DNA of 64,000 nucleotides from G038396625 sp038396625 (GTDB lineage Bacteria; Bacillota; Clostridia; Peptostreptococcales; Thermotaleaceae), in contig CP121688.1 in assembly GCA_038396625.1 (NCBI GenBank), positions 1-64,000 of the forward strand, written 5' to 3'. The position numbers and the translations under genes were made by a program. This document shows, in pieces, positions 57,109-64,000 of the stretch. The number at the start of each line of letters is the position of its first letter. The first letter of the stretch is position 1. The notes beneath the pieces were generated by a model. That model was given only the letters and a program-made list of their open reading frames with translations, made no database searches and was not told the DNA's origin.

Positions 57109-58479
57109 ATGATCGAAAGGGAAGTAATTGAAAATAAATTAGATTTAAAGACATCATATGGTAGAAGTCTATTTCTTTTTATCTTTGGATCAATAGCAGG
57201 AATATTTATCTTTTTCGTGCAAATTAATGGTGTATTTCCTTTTGAAACAATGTATAAAGGTCTCTTGAAGATTTTAGGAGATGCAGTGCCATATATTATA
57301 CTATCATATCCACCATTAATGTTGATAGGATTTACCTATGCCAAAAAATTTGCCAAAGAAGGTTCCAAAATATATAATTTTTTTGAAGAAGATAAAACAT
57401 TTCATGGAATTATATATGTATTTTCATCTATGCTTGCCGTGATGATATTTTTTCAATCAGGGATAAGTGTGCTATACGGTCCTAAATCAGCTGGCTTTAT
57501 GGTAACAGATATTCTACCATTTACCATCACAATTATACCAGTTGGTGGAGCTGTATTACCACTTTTGGCATCATATGGACTATTAGATGTTATCGGTGGA
57601 ATATTAGAGCCTATCATGAGACCAGTATTTAAAGTTCCAGGAAAAAGCGCTTTAGATACAATTGCATCTGTTGTCGGTGCAGCAGTTGTAGGAATTTTTT
57701 TAACAGCAAGCCTTTATAAAGATAAACATTATACAACCAAAGAAGCATTATTAATATCTACAGGTTTTAGTTTGAATTCAGTAGGATATTGTGCGTTCTG
57801 TGTAGGCTATGTTGGCTTAATCAGTAAATTTAATATTATGTTTTTGATGTATCTTGTAATTACATATCTATTAGCTGCAATCATGGTTAGAATACCTCCA
57901 ATAAAAAATTATCCAGATGTTTATGATGATGGAAGTGTCCAAACTGAAGAAATGAGAAAAGAAAATGTAAAATTTAATGTTACACAAATGAAAAAAGGAT
58001 TTTATGCTGCTATTACAAGAGCTGATCGTTCTGATGGCATTGTGAAAGAGGTTTCACGAGGTTTTATAGAGGGAATTGGCGTTTCTATGAAAGTCGTTCC
58101 AATGATGCTTGGTATTGGTGGTGTGGTATTAGCCATCAATGAATTTACACCATTATTTGTGATACTAAGTAAACCGTTTATTCCTATTATTACTTTGCTA
58201 GGTGTTCCAGAAGCTGCAATCGCTGCTCAGGCATTATTTGTTGGTGGCTTAGATTTATTCTTGCCTTCTGCAGTAATAGGACCTGCTGCTGTACCCGATG
58301 CAACCAAATTCTTTGTAGTTATGATTTCATTGATGCAGGTATTATATATTACTGAAACCATGTTACCTATTATCTTCTTTGGGATACCAGCAAAATTTAA
58401 GGATTTATTACTACTATGGTTAATGAGAACCGTGATTGCTATGCCATTTGTTGCAATATGTATGCATCTGATCTATTGA
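57109..58479 (+). CDS. YjiH-family membrane protein (nucleoside recognition/GATE-type)
   Basis: A 456-aa polytopic membrane protein, with about ten hydrophobic helices and the GFSLNSVGYCAFCVGYVGLI and GGLDLFLPSAVIGPAAVPDA segments of the YjiH/nucleoside-recognition superfamily. Members are thought to be transporters, but substrates are not established. GGGGG precedes the ATG. It lies between the Zn dehydrogenase and the sigma-54 activator, suggesting uptake of the substrate of this pathway. It ends at a long bidirectional terminator. Confidence 0.82.
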   Translation: MIEREVIENKLDLKTSYGRSLFLFIFGSIAGIFIFFVQINGVFPFETMYKGLLKILGDAVPYIILSYPPLMLIGFTYAKKFAKEGSKIYNFFEEDKTFHGIIYVFSSMLAVMIFFQSGISVLYGPKSAGFMVTDILPFTITIIPVGGAVLPLLASYGLLDVIGGILEPIMRPVFKVPGKSALDTIASVVGAAVVGIFLTASLYKDKHYTTKEALLISTGFSLNSVGYCAFCVGYVGLISKFNIMFLMYLVITYLLAAIMVRIPPIKNYPDVYDDGSVQTEEMRKENVKFNVTQMKKGFYAAITRADRSDGIVKEVSRGFIEGIGVSMKVVPMMLGIGGVVLAINEFTPLFVILSKPFIPIITLLGVPEAAIAAQALFVGGLDLFLPSAVIGPAAVPDATKFFVVMISLMQVLYITETMLPIIFFGIPAKFKDLLLLWLMRTVIAMPFVAICMHLIY

Positions 58480-58587
58480 TAATATAAAAGTAGTCTAATA
58501 GGATTAGAAGATAAACTAGATACGTAAAAATGAGACTGCGTTGATTTGATAGATTCCTTAGATCATTTGTTCCATCGTATTATGACC

Positions 58588-58642
58588 AACACACCTAGAT
58601 GCCTTATTTTCACCCGAAAATAAGGCATCTAGGTGTGTTTTT
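58588..58642. terminator. Bidirectional terminator with a 23-bp perfect stem
   Basis: The arms at 58588-58610 and 58617-58639 are exact complements, around a 6-nt loop, with T runs for both strands, between convergent genes. Confidence 0.92.
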
Positions 58643-58677
58643 GTTATCGTAATAGAAAGTATCAAAAATATGTAGTG

Positions 58678-60126
58678 TTATTTAATAAATTCATTGCTAT
58701 TGAAATTTTCCATTTCTAATTTGTATTTTTTTAATCTTCTTACAACGGCAGATTGGCTTATATCCAATAATTTTGCTACTTTATAGGTGCTTTTTTGTTC
58801 TTTATAGGAACTTAAGATAATATCTCTTTCAAATTTATAAACCAAATCTTTTAAAGAGCATATAGGTTGCGTTTGAGAAAAAGTACCATAAAAAGAATTG
58901 CTATTTATGCGCATATGGGGAGGTAGGTGATAAGGTTTTATTTCATCTTCATCAATTGTTACAACGAGACGTTCAATGATATTTTCAAGTTCCCGTATAT
59001 TGCCTGGCCAAGCATAGTTGAAAAAACAATCAATCGCTTCAGAAGAGATCGAAAGTTTTTTATGATAGCGCTTATCTAATTGGTTTAAGAAATGATGTAT
59101 AAGGGGTAAAATGTCCTCCTGTCTTTCGGCTAATGAAGGTATCTCAATAGGGACTACATTTAATCGATAGTAAAGATCTTCCCTAAATCTGCCATTTTGA
59201 ACGAGCTTTTTTATAGGCTTATTTCCAGCGGCTACTAATCTAAAGTCTACCTTAATCTCCTTATTGCCTCCTAATCTTGTCACTTTTTTTTCTTGTAATA
59301 CAGTGAGTAGTTTTACTTGTAAGGCTAAAGGGAGTTCACATATTTCGTCTAGAAAAATAGTTCCATTATTTGACAGTTCGAACAAACCAATTTTTCCTGT
59401 TTTGTTGGCCCCTGTAAATGCACCTCTTTCGTAGCCGAAAAACTCTGATTCTAGAAGATTTTCAGGTATGGATCCACAATTCACATGTATAAAGGGACCC
59501 TTCTCACGATGACTGATGTCATGAATAAATTTTGCCAATACCCCTTTTCCTACTCCCGATGGACCTGTAATAAGAATATTTGAATCATACTTTGAAGCTT
59601 TTGTTGCAAGATCTATGATATTTTTCATTTTTTTACTTTTGCATATCATGTTATGAATAATATGGTTATTTTTCGTCTGCATGCTGAGGAGTTGACTTTT
59701 ATAATTGTCTATTAGTATTTCACTTTCTTGAATTTGCTTTTTCAATTGATTAATCTCAGTTACATCCCTTGTGATACTTACAACCTTCACTACATTCCTA
59801 TTTTCATCAAAAATAGGTGTTGAGGTAACAATAGCTTCTCGATTATTGATGTTTTGTTGAAACTTAGTAATCGTTTTCTTTTCTTTTACAACTCTTGGAG
59901 TAAGAATAGGATGAATATTTAAATCTTTTACGTTCTTACCGATTAATTCACTAGGCTCAAGATCAAAAAAGCGTTTGCAGGCACTATTAACTCTTAGTGT
60001 CGTGCCATCTGCAGCTGTGACATAAACTTCGTCATAAATTGATTCAAGAATGATTTCCAATTCAGCATTGATTGCTTTTAAACTGGATATTTCTTCTAGC
60101 AATTTCTTGATTTCATTTGACGCCAT
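58678..60126 (-). CDS. Sigma-54-dependent transcriptional activator with PAS domain
   Basis: A 482-aa enhancer-binding protein. An N-terminal coiled coil and PAS domain (about residues 15-125) is followed by the AAA+ domain with Walker A GPSGVGKG (188-195), GAFTGA (235-240, the sigma-54 contact loop, intact) and Walker B GTIFLDE (255-261). A Fis-type helix-turn-helix at the C-terminus reads KVAKLLDISQSAVVRRLKKYKLE. The PAS domain suggests a small-molecule signal and no receiver domain is present. AAGGAGGGAG precedes the ATG. It lies between the two gene groups that carry sigma-54 promoters and is the obvious regulator of both. Confidence 0.94.
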   Translation of the reverse strand: MASNEIKKLLEEISSLKAINAELEIILESIYDEVYVTAADGTTLRVNSACKRFFDLEPSELIGKNVKDLNIHPILTPRVVKEKKTITKFQQNINNREAIVTSTPIFDENRNVVKVVSITRDVTEINQLKKQIQESEILIDNYKSQLLSMQTKNNHIIHNMICKSKKMKNIIDLATKASKYDSNILITGPSGVGKGVLAKFIHDISHREKGPFIHVNCGSIPENLLESEFFGYERGAFTGANKTGKIGLFELSNNGTIFLDEICELPLALQVKLLTVLQEKKVTRLGGNKEIKVDFRLVAAGNKPIKKLVQNGRFREDLYYRLNVVPIEIPSLAERQEDILPLIHHFLNQLDKRYHKKLSISSEAIDCFFNYAWPGNIRELENIIERLVVTIDEDEIKPYHLPPHMRINSNSFYGTFSQTQPICSLKDLVYKFERDIILSSYKEQKSTYKVAKLLDISQSAVVRRLKKYKLEMENFNSNEFIK

Positions 60127-60327
60127 TTACGACTCCCTCCTTTATTCTTTTTAGGTAATGCCAGAAATGAAAATACAAATATATCTAATATTAAGCTATT
60201 GAATAAGGTATTGAAACAATTAGAAAGCATGAATGATCATGAAAATCAAAATAAAATTATTAAAATTTTAAAAATAGTATGAATTGTTAATAGAATTATA
60301 TCATGTTGAATGAAATAATGAAATAAT

Positions 60328-60340
60328 GACTTAACGAGTC
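60328..60340 (-). promoter_or_regulatory. Putative activator binding site (13-bp motif, copy 2)
   Basis: GACTTAACGAGTC, the exact reverse complement of the site at 55471-55483, 134 bp upstream of the sigma-54 promoter of the gcvPA-like gene and about 200 bp upstream of the divergent activator gene. A second palindrome AAGTCTTTAAAGACTT lies at 60381-60396. The rest of this 390-nt gap holds only the promoter. Confidence 0.6.
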
Positions 60341-60461
60341 TATAGTGCATTAGTGTCTAATACAAGAAACTGATTAGAATAAGTCTTTAAAGACTTACTT
60401 GGCTATAAGAAGATAAGAAAAGAAATATGCATTTATATCACAACCTAGAGAAAAATGGGAG

Positions 60462-60477
60462 TGGCATGAAAGTTGCT
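60462..60477 (+). promoter_or_regulatory. Sigma-54 promoter of the gcvPA-like gene
   Basis: TGGCATG, 4 bp, TTGCT with the GG (60463-60464) and GC (60475-60476) in strict 12-nt phase; a near-consensus site 40 bp upstream of the start codon. Confidence 0.82.
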
Positions 60478-60516
60478 ATATATTTGCATAGAAAATGAAA
60501 TAAGGAGTGATTTAGT

Positions 60517-61920
60517 GTGAAGAAAGAAAATTTTATTGTTCATCCATATATGCCCAGTAGTGTACCAGAAACAAAGAAGGAAATGCTAAAGGAATTAAAT
60601 GTTAAAAAAATAGAAGATCTATATAAAGATGTAATTCCTGAGCATTTAAGGTTTGAGGGTGAAATGAACTTACCTGATCCAATTTTTAGTGAAGTTGAAT
60701 TAAAGAAACATGTAGAAAAGATACTCGCTAAGAACACTTCTTGTAATGATTTTATTAATTTTTTAGGTGCTGGCTGTTATCAGCATCATGTACCTGCTGT
60801 TTGTGATGAGATCAATAGCAGATCTGAATTCTTAACAGCCTACTGTGGAGATACTTATTCAGATCATGGAAAAATGCAAGCTATTTTTGAATATTGCAGC
60901 ATGATGGCAGAACTTGTTGATATGGATGTAGTTAGCTATACCAATTATGATGGGGGGCAGGCTACAGCATCATCTCTTCGAATGGCTTTAAGAATTACAG
61001 GTAGAAGAGAAATTATATTGCCTAAAACAATGCATCCAGAGGTTCTTTCTCAAGTAAAAGATTATTGTAAACATGTGGCAGATATAACGTTTGTAGCGTA
61101 TGATTTGGCTACAGGTCAAATCGATTTAAATGATTTGAAAAATAAAGTATCTGAAAGAACAGCTGCTATTTATTTTGAGAACCCTTCCTATTTTGGAATT
61201 ATTGAGGAAAAAGGGCAGGAAATTGCAGATATTGCCCATGAATTTGGTGCTTTATGTATTGTTTCTGCAGATCCATCCTCTTTAGGGATATTGGAATCAC
61301 CCGCTAATTATGGAGCAGATATTGTTTGCGGAGATATACAACCATTAGGTATGCATATGCATTATGGTGGAGGATGTGCAGGCTATATTGCAACTCCACA
61401 AGAAAAAAAATTTATTCAAGAAATTCCAACCTACTTATATGGAATTACAAATACAAAGGTAGCAGGGGAATATGGTTGGGGTAGAGCATTGAACGAGAGA
61501 TGTTCTCATGGAAGTAGAGAAGATGCTAATGAGTATTTTGGTACAGAATGTGGTTTGTGGGCAATTACAGCAGGTGTATACTTGGCACTAATGGGGCCAC
61601 AGGGTATGAAGGAGTTAGGGGAGACGATTATTCATAGATCTAACTATGCTAGGAAATTGCTCTCAGAGATTGATGGAGTAAAAACTGAAGTATTTAAATC
61701 TAATCACTTTAAGGAGTTTATAGTTAATTTTGATCAAACAGGAAAAACCGTGGCGGAAATCAATAGAAAACTATTGGTGTATCAGATTTTTGGAGGTAAA
61801 GACCTTTCAAAGGATTTTCCTCAATTAGGGAACAGTGCTTTATATTGTATCACAGAAGTGATCGGAATAGAAGAAATCAAAAAAATGGTGAATGCACTTA
61901 AGGAAATTCTTAGAGGATAA
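60517..61920 (+). CDS. Divergent GcvPA-like protein (glycine dehydrogenase subunit 1 family)
   Basis: A 467-aa protein related to the alpha-like subunit of two-part glycine decarboxylase (P-protein). Family features include FINFLGAGCYQHHVPAVCDEI, EFLTAYCG, MQAIFEY, NPSYFGIIEE and ADIVCGDIQPLGM. Several signatures differ: the PYQ-E-SQG segment reads TYSDHGKM, and the QHIRREKATSNICT-type loop reads HGSREDANEYFGTECG. No GcvT or GcvH gene is nearby. The start is GTG at 60517 with AAGGAG upstream, under a sigma-54 promoter. It probably acts with the next gene on a substrate other than, or besides, glycine; this is inference. Confidence 0.8.
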   Translation: MKKENFIVHPYMPSSVPETKKEMLKELNVKKIEDLYKDVIPEHLRFEGEMNLPDPIFSEVELKKHVEKILAKNTSCNDFINFLGAGCYQHHVPAVCDEINSRSEFLTAYCGDTYSDHGKMQAIFEYCSMMAELVDMDVVSYTNYDGGQATASSLRMALRITGRREIILPKTMHPEVLSQVKDYCKHVADITFVAYDLATGQIDLNDLKNKVSERTAAIYFENPSYFGIIEEKGQEIADIAHEFGALCIVSADPSSLGILESPANYGADIVCGDIQPLGMHMHYGGGCAGYIATPQEKKFIQEIPTYLYGITNTKVAGEYGWGRALNERCSHGSREDANEYFGTECGLWAITAGVYLALMGPQGMKELGETIIHRSNYARKLLSEIDGVKTEVFKSNHFKEFIVNFDQTGKTVAEINRKLLVYQIFGGKDLSKDFPQLGNSALYCITEVIGIEEIKKMVNALKEILRG

Positions 61921-61972
61921 GTACGAGTGCTATCAGTACAAAAAATAGGTATTAAGAAAGGAGTGGCTGGAG

Positions 61973-63538
61973 ATGACGATAAATTATAAACAAACAAAAA
62001 AGAGAAAATTTCACCAAGCTAGGTGGAATGAGCCAATTATTATGGAAATGGGAAGAAAAGGAGAAAGGGGAATATTGGTTCCAACAGTAGAAGCAGAAGC
62101 GAAAGTTGTAACAGGGGAAACAGAGAATTTAATACCTGCAAACGTAAGAAGAAAAAAAGCACCTGGGCTACCTGAAATGTCCCAAATGCAAGTTTTAAGA
62201 CATTATTTACGACTTTCTCAAGAAACGATTGGTGCAGATATAAACATAGATATCGGTCTAGGAACTTGTACAATGAAATACAATCCTAAAATACATGAAG
62301 TGCTTGTACGTTCACATAAAATGACAGAATTACACCCATATCAAGATGAAAGCACAGTTCAAGGAATACTTGAAATACTTTATAAAATGGGTGAATTTTG
62401 CAAAGAAATTTCAGGTATGGATGTATTTACATTACAACCATCAGCTGGAACACAAGCAATTTATTCTAATGCAGCAATCGTTAGAGCCTATCACGAAGCC
62501 AATGGAGAAGGTCAGCAGAGAGATGAAGTGATTACTACGATCCTTTCTCATCCTGGAAATCCTGGAGCTGCAAGTACAGCAGGATATAAAGTAATTACTT
62601 TAATGCCAGATGAAAATGGATTACCAGATTTTGAAACATTAAAATCCGTTGTGTCTGAACGTACAGCCGCTTTATTTATTACAAATCCTGAGGATACAGG
62701 TATATACAATCCTCGAATTAAAGAATTTACAGACTTAGTACATTCTGTTGGAGGACTTTGCATTTATGATCAAGCCAATTTAAATGGGGTATTTGGAATA
62801 ACCAGGGCAAAAGAAAGTGGTTTTGATATGTGCCACTTTAACGTACACAAATCCTTTTCGTCTCCTCATGGATGTCAAGGTCCTGGAGCTGGGGCTCAAG
62901 GGGTAACCGAAAAATTGGCCAAATATCTTCCAACACCTACTATAGAGTTTAACGGTGAAAAATATTATTTACAATACAATAGACCAGATAGCATTGGTAA
63001 ATTAAGAAAATTTCATGGAGTTCCCCCAGTAATATTAAGGGCTTATGCATATGTAATGAGTTTAGGAGCAGCAGGTTTAAAAGAAGTAGCGGAACTTTCT
63101 ATATTAAATAATAACTACATGTTAAAGCGTATGCTAGAAGAAATCCCAGGAATTAGTATGCCTATGGCAGAAGGTGTGAAAAGGCTAGAACAAGCTAGAT
63201 TGAGTTGGCAGAAATTAAAAGAAGATACAGGTGTAGGTACAGATGATATTGATAGACGGATTGTGGACTATGGATTCCAAAGCTATTTTACAAGCCATCA
63301 CCCACAGATTATTCCTGAACCTTTTACCCCTGAGCCAGTTGAGACATACTCTAAAGATGACATCGATGAATATGTGGATGCATTTAAAGCAATCGCTTAT
63401 GAAGCATATGAAGATCCTGAAATTGTTACAACAGCACCCCATAATGCTGCGTTATCATCTACCATAGATCCTGAAGGTCTAGTAAGTTATGAAAAATTTG
63501 CTTGTACCTGGAGAGGATTTAAGAAAAACATGAAATAG
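61973..63538 (+). CDS. Divergent GcvPB-like PLP protein (glycine dehydrogenase subunit 2 family)
   Basis: A 521-aa PLP-binding partner subunit. It has GLGTCTMKYNPKI (about 95-107), LHPYQ-type equivalents, TLQPSAGTQAIYSNAAIVRAYHE, DQANLNGVFG, and the Schiff-base Lys293 in VHKSFSSPHG. The near-invariant SAHGTNPASA of glycine decarboxylases reads SHPGNPGAAS (192-201), and HGGGGPG reads HGCQGPG. There is also an extended N-terminus and C-terminal tail. It follows the gcvPA-like gene by 52 bp and ends at a terminator. The altered motifs suggest a different amino-acid substrate or acceptor. Confidence 0.8.
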   Translation: MTINYKQTKKRKFHQARWNEPIIMEMGRKGERGILVPTVEAEAKVVTGETENLIPANVRRKKAPGLPEMSQMQVLRHYLRLSQETIGADINIDIGLGTCTMKYNPKIHEVLVRSHKMTELHPYQDESTVQGILEILYKMGEFCKEISGMDVFTLQPSAGTQAIYSNAAIVRAYHEANGEGQQRDEVITTILSHPGNPGAASTAGYKVITLMPDENGLPDFETLKSVVSERTAALFITNPEDTGIYNPRIKEFTDLVHSVGGLCIYDQANLNGVFGITRAKESGFDMCHFNVHKSFSSPHGCQGPGAGAQGVTEKLAKYLPTPTIEFNGEKYYLQYNRPDSIGKLRKFHGVPPVILRAYAYVMSLGAAGLKEVAELSILNNNYMLKRMLEEIPGISMPMAEGVKRLEQARLSWQKLKEDTGVGTDDIDRRIVDYGFQSYFTSHHPQIIPEPFTPEPVETYSKDDIDEYVDAFKAIAYEAYEDPEIVTTAPHNAALSSTIDPEGLVSYEKFACTWRGFKKNMK

Positions 63539-63633
63539 TAAACCAGGTTAAGAAGTGTAGAGGTAGAAGCAAAATTTATTTACTATTCAGTATATATGAA
63601 TGCGAAGCATAAAGTAGTATAAAAATAAAAAAC

Positions 63634-63667
63634 CAGTGGGAGAAATAATTCTCTCGCTGTTTTTTTA
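63634..63667 (+). terminator. Terminator after the gcvPB-like gene
   Basis: An 11-bp stem with two G-T pairs (63634-63644 with 63649-63659), loop ATAA and a T run. Confidence 0.82.
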
Positions 63668-63778
63668 ACAATTAGATTAAGGAGAGCTGACAAAATAAGT
63701 ATAGTAGAGAGGCACACGGGCACATTGTGTCCTTGTCTGTAAAATAAATAGTATTTACTACAGAAAGGAAGCTTTTTG

Positions 63779-64000
63779 ATGATAAAAAAAATAGGACTTA
63801 TTATAAATCCTGTGGCTGGAGTGGGTGGAAAAGCTGGTTTAAAAGGGAGTGATCATCCAGAAATTATTCAGTACGCCACAAAGCTAGGCATAACATCAGA
63901 GTCTAAAAAAAGAGCGCAAATAGCACTGCAAGAGATATTTCATTCTTATAAAGATCAAGTAGATTTTATAGCAGCTCCAAGTGAGATGGGTGAAGATGTA
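63779..64000 (+). CDS. ATP-NAD kinase family protein, N-terminal part
   Basis: The first 74 residues of a gene cut by the window end: MIKKIGLIINPVAGVGGKAG then LKGSD. This matches the start of ATP-NAD kinase-like proteins such as AcoX of acetoin operons, with the GG-x-x-GLKGSD loop. AGAAAGGAAG lies upstream of the ATG. The preceding terminator suggests a separate transcript from the gcvP-like pair. Function cannot be refined from a partial sequence. Confidence 0.75.
   Translation, partial: MIKKIGLIINPVAGVGGKAGLKGSDHPEIIQYATKLGITSESKKRAQIALQEIFHSYKDQVDFIAAPSEMGEDV

Overview
The window reads as the replication-origin end of a low-GC, spore-forming-type Clostridia chromosome. It opens at the first base of dnaA and runs dnaA-dnaN-yaaA-recF-remB-gyrB-gyrA. 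Pyruvate:ferredoxin oxidoreductase, a T-box riboswitch, Shine-Dalgarno-led genes, a Re-citrate-synthase-type operon and a small DUF3787-like protein all fit an anaerobic Clostridia (Alkaliphilus/Crassaminicella-like). The genus cannot be fixed from sequence reading alone.

Layout. 1-9.3 kb: replication genes, with an oriC-like dnaA-dnaN spacer carrying DnaA boxes and DnaA-trios. 9.3-13.5 kb: an rsbV-rsbW-sigB general-stress operon with a sigma-B-type promoter, then degV, bacteriohemerythrin (with the same promoter type) and trpS. 13.6-17.5 kb: a branched-chain amino-acid ABC transporter without its binding protein. 17.5-21.4 kb: polyprenyl synthase, a possible new structured RNA, a YtpB/DUF2600 terpene synthase and two uracil-DNA glycosylase paralogues. 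21.5-25.3 kb: nifJ and a 55-aa protein. 25.4-34.6 kb: a leucine T-box followed by leuACDB-tyrA-aroA-aroC-pheA as one apparent transcription unit. 34.67-36.39 kb: a decayed IS3-family element inserted in the loop of the pheA terminator. 36.5-38.7 kb: a secreted propeller-like protein. 38.9-44.3 kb: an rRNA operon (three promoters, 16S, tRNA-Ala, 23S with an intervening sequence in helix 45, 5S). 44.5-49.5 kb: Re-citrate synthase, aconitase and isocitrate dehydrogenase (oxidative route to 2-oxoglutarate), with a GntR/FCD regulator and a large perfect operator. 49.5-54.3 kb: a PLP decarboxylase with a sigma-B-type promoter, a structured pseudoknotted RNA, a MutS2-like ATPase lacking Smr, and peptide deformylase. 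54.3-64 kb: a probable sigma-54 regulon (SDR, Zn-dependent dehydrogenase, YjiH-type membrane protein, PAS/AAA+ sigma-54 activator, and divergent GcvPA/GcvPB-like proteins), then the start of an ATP-NAD-kinase-family gene.

The strongest candidate for an undescribed system is the 55-63.5 kb block. A sigma-54 activator is encoded between two -24/-12 promoters. Each promoter has the same 13-bp site upstream, in opposite orientations. The promoters serve a Zn dehydrogenase and a pair of glycine-decarboxylase-like PLP proteins whose signature motifs are altered and which have no GcvT or GcvH nearby. Other notable signals are the 23S intervening sequence, the terminator split by the IS, three sigma-B-type promoters with identical 13-bp spacers, and two candidate noncoding RNAs. 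All structures and promoters were read by eye. No alignment, folding or database search was run.
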